This document shows positions 58,390 to 64,000 of a stretch of 64,000 nucleotides of DNA, one piece after another. Where the stretch lies: positions 186,001-250,000 of the forward strand of contig NZ_NOZR01000004.1 of the NCBI RefSeq assembly GCF_002250655.1, read 5' to 3'. The notes beneath the pieces are model-generated. The model did not search any database and had not been told where the DNA came from. It saw only the letters and a list, made by a program, of their open reading frames with translations. Numbering within the stretch: the stretch's first letter is position 1; every line of letters starts with the position of its first letter. This DNA comes from Mycolicibacterium sphagni. Lineage in GTDB: Bacteria > Actinomycetota > Actinomycetes > Mycobacteriales > Mycobacteriaceae. Made by a program: the position numbers and the translations under genes.

Positions 58390-58403
58390 CAGCCCATATT
58401 GAC

Positions 58404-58426
58404 ATTGCCGCGGCCAGGGCGGCAAT
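58404..58426. promoter_or_regulatory. Operator-like palindrome between TetR and MpaB-like genes
   Basis: Perfect 8-base arms ATTGCCGC and GCGGCAAT flank GGCCAGG. An outer imperfect pair, CCCATATTG and CAATATTGGG, surrounds it. The site lies 15 bases upstream of the TetR start and in the divergent promoter, fitting autoregulation. Confidence 0.6.
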
Positions 58427-58473
58427 ATTGGGAAACATTCGTTGTCAGATTTCAACCCGATAGGTGGCGTGCA

Positions 58474-59370
58474 GTGGCGATCCGTGAACCCGTCAGCCAC
58501 GTCGACCGGGCCGTGAGCGCGCCACCCCTGCCGGCCGGGCGTCACCGCAGGTGGGGTCCTGGTTTCGACGACGGATTGATGGGTGTAGCGCTGTTGGCCG
58601 GCGCGGCAAACGTGATCATGGAACTGGCCCGGCCCGGCGTCGGCTATGGCGTGAAGGAGAGCCGGGTCGAGAGTGGGCGGGCCGACCGGCACCCGGTTAA
58701 GCGGGCCCGGACTGCGTTCACCTACCTCGCGGTCGCGACCCGTGGCACCGAGGAGCAGAAGAAGGCGTACCGGCGGGCGGTCAACAAGTCGCACGCCCAG
58801 GTGTACTCGACGCCTGAGAGCCCGGTCCAGTACAACGCGTTCGATAAGGACCTGCAGCTCTGGGTGGCCGCCTGTCTTTACAAGGGCGGGGTCGACATTG
58901 CCCGGGTCTTCATCGGTGAGATGGACGACGAGACCGCCGACCGGCATTACCGCGACAGTTCGGCGCTGGCCACCACGCTGCAGGTACCTGCCGAGATGTG
59001 GCCGGCCGATCGGGCCGCCTTTGATCGGTATTGGCAGGAGTCGCTTGAGAAGGTGCACATCGACGACACGATGCGCGAGTACTTGTATCCCTTTGCGGTG
59101 TCGCGGCTGCGCGGTGTCCGGCTGCCGGGACCGGTACAACGGGCCCACGAGGGGTTCAATCTCCTGGTCACCACCGGGTTCCTGCCGCAGCGTTTCCGCG
59201 ACGAAATGCGGTTCGAATGGAACGCGGACAAGCAGCGCACGTTCGACCGACTGATGGCGGTCATCCGATTCTTCAATAACCTCGCGCCGAGGTTCATCCG
59301 CGAATTTCCGTTCAATATGCTGCTGCGCGATCTGGATTGGCGGATCCGCACCGGCCGTCCGTTGGTGTGA
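58474..59370 (+). CDS. MpaB/latex-clearing-like oxygenase family protein (DUF2236), Rv0276-like
   Basis: A 298-residue protein of the ER-bound oxygenase MpaB/DUF2236 family, thought to bind heme b and act as an oxygenase. Visible family features are the early GVALLAGAANVIMELARPGVGYGV, KSHAQVYSTPESPVQYNAFDKDLQLWVAACL and the MWPADRAAFDRYW segment. The GTG at 58474 gives a length close to Rv0276 (about 306). It is divergent from the TetR gene and is followed by the methyltransferase gene after 30 bases. The substrate is unknown. Confidence 0.86.
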   Translation: MAIREPVSHVDRAVSAPPLPAGRHRRWGPGFDDGLMGVALLAGAANVIMELARPGVGYGVKESRVESGRADRHPVKRARTAFTYLAVATRGTEEQKKAYRRAVNKSHAQVYSTPESPVQYNAFDKDLQLWVAACLYKGGVDIARVFIGEMDDETADRHYRDSSALATTLQVPAEMWPADRAAFDRYWQESLEKVHIDDTMREYLYPFAVSRLRGVRLPGPVQRAHEGFNLLVTTGFLPQRFRDEMRFEWNADKQRTFDRLMAVIRFFNNLAPRFIREFPFNMLLRDLDWRIRTGRPLV

Positions 59371-59400
59371 GCCCTGCCAGAATCGGCGGGTACCCTCGCG

Positions 59401-60303
59401 GTGGTGCGAACTGACAACGACACCTGGGACATCACCACCAGTGTCGGCTCGACGGCATTGTTCGTCGCGGCCGCCCGGGCACTGGAAGCGCAGAAGCTCG
59501 ATCCACTGGCCGTCGACAAGTTCGCGGAGATCTTCTGCCGTGCGGCGGGTGGTCCGTGGGCCGCGGTGGTCGACGGTGAGGCGCCCGATCACCCATTGAA
59601 GTCCGAGGGCTTCGGCCGGCACTTCGTCACGTTCCAGGCCGCGCGGACCCGCTACTTCGACACGTACTTTCGCCGCGCCGCACAGGCGGGTGTGCGCCAG
59701 ATCGTTCTGCTGGCAGCGGGTTTGGATTCCCGCGGTTACCGGTTGGACTGGCCGGCCGGCACGGTCGTCTACGAGCTTGATCAGCCGCAGGTGCTGGAAT
59801 TCAAGCGCGACACGTTGGCGGCACATAGCGCCTCCGCGACCGCCGAGCGCCGCGAGATCGCGGTCGATCTCCGCGATGACTGGCCACAGGCGTTACGGGA
59901 CAGCGGGTTTCGCTCCGACGAGCCTTCGGCGTGGATTGCCGAAGGGCTGCTGATCTACCTGCCTGCCAGCGCACAAGAGCAGTTGTTCGCCGGTATCGAC
60001 TCGTTTGCGAGCTCGGGTAGCCACCTCGCGGTCGAGGAGGGCAGGCCGATGGATCGTGACGTGTTCCAGGCGAAAGTCCAGGAAGCCAAGGCCGCCGACA
60101 ACGAGCGCGGCCAGTGGTGGCAGCTCGTGTACAACGAGCAGCATGCGCCTGCTGCGCAGTGGTTCGCCGAGCGCGGGTGGAGCGCCGAGGAGACCACGCT
60201 ACTGGACTACCTCGCGGACGTCGGCCGCTCCGCGGACTCCGCCGACGCTGAGGCGGCCAACATGCTGGCCAGCGTCAACCTGGTGCGTGCCGTCAAGGGC
60301 TAG
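59401..60303 (+). CDS. SAM-dependent methyltransferase, Rv0281-like (TIGR00027 type)
   Basis: A 300-residue class I methyltransferase of the family that is expanded in mycobacteria. It has the start segment [19 protein letters not shown], the SAM motif [15 protein letters not shown] and [15 protein letters not shown]. Its length equals that of Rv0281 (about 302). Two adjacent GTG codons at 59401 and 59404 can start it. Its stop overlaps the convergent hydrolase gene. In M. tuberculosis the ESX-3 locus follows this gene; here it does not. Confidence 0.92.
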   Translation: MVRTDNDTWDITTSVGSTALFVAAARALEAQKLDPLAVDKFAEIFCRAAGGPWAAVVDGEAPDHPLKSEGFGRHFVTFQAARTRYFDTYFRRAAQAGVRQIVLLAAGLDSRGYRLDWPAGTVVYELDQPQVLEFKRDTLAAHSASATAERREIAVDLRDDWPQALRDSGFRSDEPSAWIAEGLLIYLPASAQEQLFAGIDSFASSGSHLAVEEGRPMDRDVFQAKVQEAKAADNERGQWWQLVYNEQHAPAAQWFAERGWSAEETTLLDYLADVGRSADSADAEAANMLASVNLVRAVKG

Positions 60304-61487
60304 TCCCACATGAACGGCCGCAGGAACCTGTTGATGCGGCGCAGATACTCCGGCTGACTCACATGCAGGATGTGGTTACCCGGGAACCAGTGCAGCGCAC
60401 AACGATCCCAGTGTTCCCACAGAGCTTCGGATTGTTCGGGTGGCGCCAGCCGGTCGCCGAGACCGGTGATGATGAGTCGCCGATCCCGCGGCACCAGCGG
60501 AGCGTAGTTCAGCGCGCAGTGATACGCCGACGCCGCAGCCGAGTCCTCGCGGCTAATAGTGCCGAACGTGCGGCCCAATTCGATCAGCTTGTTGGCCGGC
60601 CACCACTCGTCGAAGGTCCGCTCGGGCGTCACCACCGGGACGTTGGGGATCACCGCTTCGAGCCGGTCGTCGGCGGAGGCGACCAGCGCTGATGTGTAGC
60701 CGCCCAACGACATTCCAGTCAGCGCAATGCGTTCCACGCCGGTGTCACGCAGCCAGTCCATCACGGAGCGGAAGTCGTGCACGGCCTGCGCCATGGTTTC
60801 AGCGAACCCGGCCATGCCCTGGGAGAAGAAGCCGTAACCGCTGAACGGGGAGCCCTTTTCGGCTCGTCGGCCGTGGAAGGGCAGGGTGTAGAGCAGCACG
60901 TCGTATCCGGTCCGGTAAAACCACGGCAGCGAGAAGAACAGCCCGTTGAACAGATACGGCGACCCCAAGAAGCCGTGGATCACACACAGCGTCGGCCGGG
61001 GACCATCGCCGTGGCGCCAGTGTTGGGCCCACACGACATTGTTGCGCTCCAGCCGTTTCCACTGCTTGCGCATCTTCGGGTTGACCGGCTCGAAGCTGCT
61101 GTCGAACCGCATGTTCTGAACGTTGCCGTGGGCGATGTACTGCGCCACCGGGTTAGCCGGCCGGGTCGAGACCGTCGGCAGCACGGTAGGAGCGGGAAAC
61201 GACAGGGCCGGATCCTGGCGGGCGGCGAGTTCGGCGTAGAACTCGAGGTTGCCGCGCTCGCGGTGCAGGTCCGACCGGCGGACGATGCTCTTCGCGACAG
61301 TGGGCAGCATCGACGCCCCGACCAGAGAGGCGATCGCCGTGCGCAATCCGATGTCGGCGACGGCCGAAGTATCCACGATGAGTTTCTGCATCGTCGTCAG
61401 GTCGGAGCGGTCGGGCAATCCCTCGTAGCCGGCGTCAGCACCGGCAACATCGGGTACCGGCATGGGCATATCGGCGTTTGACGGCAT
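60300..61487 (-). CDS. Alpha/beta hydrolase, Rv0293c-like
   Basis: A 395-residue hydrolase with the oxyanion segment [15 protein letters not shown], the nucleophile elbow GMSLGGY and a late GDRLAPPEQ plus NHILHVSQP supplying acid and His. No signal peptide is apparent; an N-terminal extension of about 150 residues precedes the catalytic core. Length fits Rv0293c (about 400), which in M. tuberculosis lies on the far side of ESX-3. It overlaps the convergent methyltransferase stop. Confidence 0.88.
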   Translation of the reverse strand: MPSNADMPMPVPDVAGADAGYEGLPDRSDLTTMQKLIVDTSAVADIGLRTAIASLVGASMLPTVAKSIVRRSDLHRERGNLEFYAELAARQDPALSFPAPTVLPTVSTRPANPVAQYIAHGNVQNMRFDSSFEPVNPKMRKQWKRLERNNVVWAQHWRHGDGPRPTLCVIHGFLGSPYLFNGLFFSLPWFYRTGYDVLLYTLPFHGRRAEKGSPFSGYGFFSQGMAGFAETMAQAVHDFRSVMDWLRDTGVERIALTGMSLGGYTSALVASADDRLEAVIPNVPVVTPERTFDEWWPANKLIELGRTFGTISREDSAAASAYHCALNYAPLVPRDRRLIITGLGDRLAPPEQSEALWEHWDRCALHWFPGNHILHVSQPEYLRRINRFLRPFMWD

Positions 61488-61542
61488 TGTCGCGGCCTTT
61501 CACGGTGGGGCGTCTTCGGTGGATGCTAACCGGACCGGCGGC

Positions 61543-63444
61543 TCACAACAGCCGAAATACGGTCGCGCCGCCCACCTTCACCGGTTGGTAATGCTGTACT
61601 ACCCACTGGGCGATCTGAGTGCCGGTACGGTCGTGACTGCGCATCCGCCCGCTCGCGACGTAGTAGGCGATCTTGCCGGCGTGGACGTCGCTGATGAACT
61701 GATCCAAGGTGGGTACCGGGTCGTCGCTCCAGCCGCCGATCGCCATGACTGCGGTACCCGATGCGATCTCCAGTGACGCCGCGGCCTGTGCCCCCGAGGT
61801 AGCCGCAGACCACGTGGTTTTAGTGGAGCTGAGCAGCTGTGCCAACTGGGGATCGACGTTGTCGGAGCTGGCGCCGATCATGATCGTCTTCCCGAAGCGA
61901 GACCCCACGGTCGGCCACACGTCGGCGGTGTGGGCCGCGTTCGGGATCGATCCGTTGTGCGGGGTGGCCGCTGTTGCAAGCGAAAACATCGCGGTGCCAG
62001 CGAGGCTCGCGAATAGCGACACCGCCACAGCGACCGGGGTGAGGCGCGGCCACTTCACCCGCGCGGCCACCAGCAGGATCACGCCTAGGGCGGCACCGGC
62101 GCCGATGAGCCAGCGTGTCGACGACGAGGCCAATCCAGCGCGGTGCAGTAGGTAGATGCCCCACGCGGCAGCGGCTATGGCCATCGCCACGGCCGCCGAC
62201 CTGCTCAATACGGCCGCCAGCCCGATCAACGCGCCCACCGCCGGCGCGAGCGCGATGGTGTAGTACGGGTGGACCATGCCGGTCATGTAGCTGAACACCA
62301 CAGTGCAGATGACGAACCACACGGTCCATGTGGTGAAGCCGGCCGCCTCCATCCGGGTCAGTTGCCGGCGCACCGCGAGATAGGCCACGGCCACGATCGC
62401 GACCACGGCGGCAGGTATCAGCCAGGACGCCTCGTAACCCATCTCCGCGGTCAGAATGCGCAGCACCCCGGCATGGGTACTCCAGAAGCCGCGGTGCCCG
62501 TGCGACGCGGTGTCCCCGGCACCGACGATGCGGTCGACGCCGTTGTACCCCAACGCCAGATTGAGCACATTGTTGTTCGTCGAACTACCGATGTAGGGGC
62601 GCGAGTCGGCGGGCCACAACTGGACGATCGCCACCCACCAGCCGCCGGAAATCACCAGCGCCGCAGCAGCTCCCAACAGATGCAACGCGCGACGACGCCA
62701 ATTCGTCGGTGCGAAAAGCAGATACGCGAGGCCGAAAGCGGGCAACACCATCAGACCGGCCAGCATCTTGGTCAGGAATGCCACGCCCAATGCGACACCG
62801 ACGAGCACGAGCCACCGCCACGACGCGCTCGCGACCGCACGCGTCAGGAAGTAGGCGGCGGCGACCATAAGCAACACCAACAGTGCGTCGGGATTGTTGT
62901 ACCGGAACATCAACGTGGCAGCCGGCGTGAGGGCCAGGACGGTGCCGGCGATCAAGCCCGCGACGGCTCCGCGAGTCGGGTCGGCGATGGTACGGCGGAC
63001 GGCGGCGTAGAGGAGCGCGACGGCGCCGACACCCATCAGCGCCTGCGGCACGAGTACCGCCCAGCTGTTCATCCCGAACAGTCGTACCGACAGACCGGTC
63101 AGCCACAGCGCGGCCGGGGGCTTGTCGACGGTGATGAAGTTGTTGGGGTCCAGCGAGCCGAAGAACCACGCAGACCAGTTCTTGGCCCCGGATTGGGCCG
63201 CGGCCGCGTAGTACGTATTGCCGTACTCGTTGATCGGCAAATTCCAGAGGTAGAGCCCAGCGGTGGCGATCAACAGGCAGGTCAGGGCGATGGCAGGCCA
63301 CACGCGAGCGGTCCGCGCCGGGGCGTCTGGTCCCGGCGCACCGACCATCTCGGTGCGATCTGCGGTGGCGGTCACCGAACTACGGTGCATGACAGCGCTG
63401 CCGAGCGCGCGTTCGGGCGCCTGAGAGATCGCTGTGTATTTCAT
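61543..63444 (-). CDS. GT-C glycosyltransferase, ArnT/PMT (GT39)-like
   Basis: A 633-residue polytopic membrane protein with about 11-13 helices and a C-terminal extracytoplasmic domain. An early loop NEYGNTYYAAAAQSG, then NNFITVDKPPAALWLTG and FRYNNPDALLVLLM, are typical of polyprenyl-phosphate-sugar-dependent transferases that glycosylate lipids or proteins on the outer face. The ATG at 63444 has no strong ribosome site; an in-frame ATG 18 codons later is an alternative. It lies between the Rv0293c-like gene and tam, where I recall no such gene in M. tuberculosis. Confidence 0.85.
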   Translation of the reverse strand: MKYTAISQAPERALGSAVMHRSSVTATADRTEMVGAPGPDAPARTARVWPAIALTCLLIATAGLYLWNLPINEYGNTYYAAAAQSGAKNWSAWFFGSLDPNNFITVDKPPAALWLTGLSVRLFGMNSWAVLVPQALMGVGAVALLYAAVRRTIADPTRGAVAGLIAGTVLALTPAATLMFRYNNPDALLVLLMVAAAYFLTRAVASASWRWLVLVGVALGVAFLTKMLAGLMVLPAFGLAYLLFAPTNWRRRALHLLGAAAALVISGGWWVAIVQLWPADSRPYIGSSTNNNVLNLALGYNGVDRIVGAGDTASHGHRGFWSTHAGVLRILTAEMGYEASWLIPAAVVAIVAVAYLAVRRQLTRMEAAGFTTWTVWFVICTVVFSYMTGMVHPYYTIALAPAVGALIGLAAVLSRSAAVAMAIAAAAWGIYLLHRAGLASSSTRWLIGAGAALGVILLVAARVKWPRLTPVAVAVSLFASLAGTAMFSLATAATPHNGSIPNAAHTADVWPTVGSRFGKTIMIGASSDNVDPQLAQLLSSTKTTWSAATSGAQAAASLEIASGTAVMAIGGWSDDPVPTLDQFISDVHAGKIAYYVASGRMRSHDRTGTQIAQWVVQHYQPVKVGGATVFRLL

Positions 63445-63473
63445 GATCGAGGCGGATGTGGTGAAGTGGCGGC

Positions 63474-64000
63474 ATGTGGAACCCGCAGATCTACCTCGCC
63501 TTCGCCGACCATCGCGGACGGCCGTTTTTCGATCTCTTGGCGCGGGTCGGGGCCGAGTCGCCGCGGCGGGTGGCTGACCTGGGCTGCGGGCCGGGTAATC
63601 TCACCGAACAGCTGGCCCGGCGCTGGCCGGACGCGGAGCTAGAGGCGGTGGACAGCTCGCCGGAGATGGTCGCTGCCGCACGTGAGCGCGGTATCGATGC
63701 CGAGTGGGGTGACATCTCGGCCTGGACGCCGCGGCCAGGGACTGACGTCGTGCTGAGCAACGCTGCGCTGCAATGGATCCCCGGACAGGCCGACCTGATG
63801 GTGCGCTGGGCTGGTCAACTCGAGCCCGGCGCCTGGATCGCGGTTCAGGTTCCCGGCAATTTCGACGCCCCGTCCCATGTGGCGCTGCGCTGGCTGGCCG
63901 ATCAGGAGCCGTGGTCGAAAATATTGGGCGACTTCGCCTTCCGCACCGGCAAGGTGGTGGAGACGCCGATGCGGTACGCCGAGCTACTGACCGGCGCCGG
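63474..64000 (+). CDS. tam: Trans-aconitate 2-methyltransferase, 3' end outside window
   Basis: The first 175 residues are visible. It is a small class I methyltransferase with motif [20 protein letters not shown], an acidic strand-2 end (EAVDSSPEM), and the segment [17 protein letters not shown] seen in Tam. Tam methylates trans-aconitate formed from cis-aconitate, protecting aconitase. The ATG at 63474 is divergent from the glycosyltransferase gene. By position it matches Rv0294. Confidence 0.88.
   Translation, partial: MWNPQIYLAFADHRGRPFFDLLARVGAESPRRVADLGCGPGNLTEQLARRWPDAELEAVDSSPEMVAAARERGIDAEWGDISAWTPRPGTDVVLSNAALQWIPGQADLMVRWAGQLEPGAWIAVQVPGNFDAPSHVALRWLADQEPWSKILGDFAFRTGKVVETPMRYAELLTGA

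Noticed and set aside
57904..58473. N-terminal extension of the MpaB-like gene over the TetR gene
   Set aside because: It is the complement of the TetR coding sequence; the GTG at 58474 gives the family length.

Overview
The window is high-GC, densely packed actinobacterial DNA. PE/PPE proteins, a complete type VII secretion locus of the ESX-3 class, mycobactin (mbt) genes and IdeR-type iron boxes mark it as a Mycobacterium/Mycolicibacterium chromosome, probably a non-tuberculous, environmental-type species. No rRNA, tRNA, CRISPR array, insertion sequence or phage gene was seen.

Layout. (1) 1-5.03 kb: catabolic-looking genes, namely a fumarylacetoacetase-family hydrolase (cut by the window edge), a two-domain VOC/extradiol-dioxygenase-like protein, a divergent cytochrome P450, a sulfatase and an SRPBCC protein. 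(2) 5.1-8.7 kb: the lipid-tail genes of mycobactin (mbtK, mbtN, mbtM, mbtL). (3) 8.9-10.2 kb: a secreted, low-complexity-tailed protein resembling mycobacterial proteins annotated as porin GjpA, with IdeR boxes in front and a strong hairpin behind. (4) 10.3-29.1 kb: the mycobactin core (mbtI, mbtA, mbtB, mbtE, mbtF, mbtG, mbtH). (5) 29.2-43.5 kb: complete ESX-3 (eccA3-eccB3-eccC3-PE5-PPE4-esxG-esxH-espG3-eccD3-mycP3-eccE3), followed at 43.5-44.2 kb by a siderophore-interacting ferric reductase. (6) 44.2-64 kb: a CopD-like membrane protein, then genes matching the M. tuberculosis Rv0269c-Rv0294 neighbourhood (PolD2, fadD2, fadE6, hydrolase, VOC protein, TetR, MpaB-like oxygenase, methyltransferase, hydrolase, tam), interrupted by an MFS/2-hydroxyacid dehydrogenase pair, a sulfate-binding protein/SulP pair and a membrane glycosyltransferase.

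How it works together. Genes from 5.1 to 44.2 kb form one iron-acquisition super-locus. MbtI makes salicylate, MbtA loads it on MbtB, and MbtB/MbtE/MbtF assemble the siderophore. MbtG hydroxylates lysine, and MbtK/L/M/N make and attach the acyl chain. ESX-3 exports EsxG-EsxH and PE5-PPE4, which are needed to use mycobactin iron, and the SIP protein probably releases the iron. Seven IdeR-box-like 19-mers lie in three intergenic regions (mbtL/porin-like gene, mbtA/mbtB, mbtH/eccA3), so the whole set is probably derepressed together under iron starvation.

Most notable points. In M. tuberculosis the two mbt loci and ESX-3 lie far apart. Here they are contiguous, and the expected ESX-3 position (between the Rv0281-like and Rv0293c-like genes) is empty. 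The polyketide synthases MbtC and MbtD are absent from the cluster. MbtE instead carries a second C-A-PCP module whose adenylation pocket lacks the conserved Asp that binds the amino group of alpha-amino acids and has Leu-Glu in its place. This predicts a mycobactin variant whose 3-hydroxy-acid linker is supplied by an NRPS module, possibly as a beta-amino acid. Comparisons with other species are from memory and were not checked by search.
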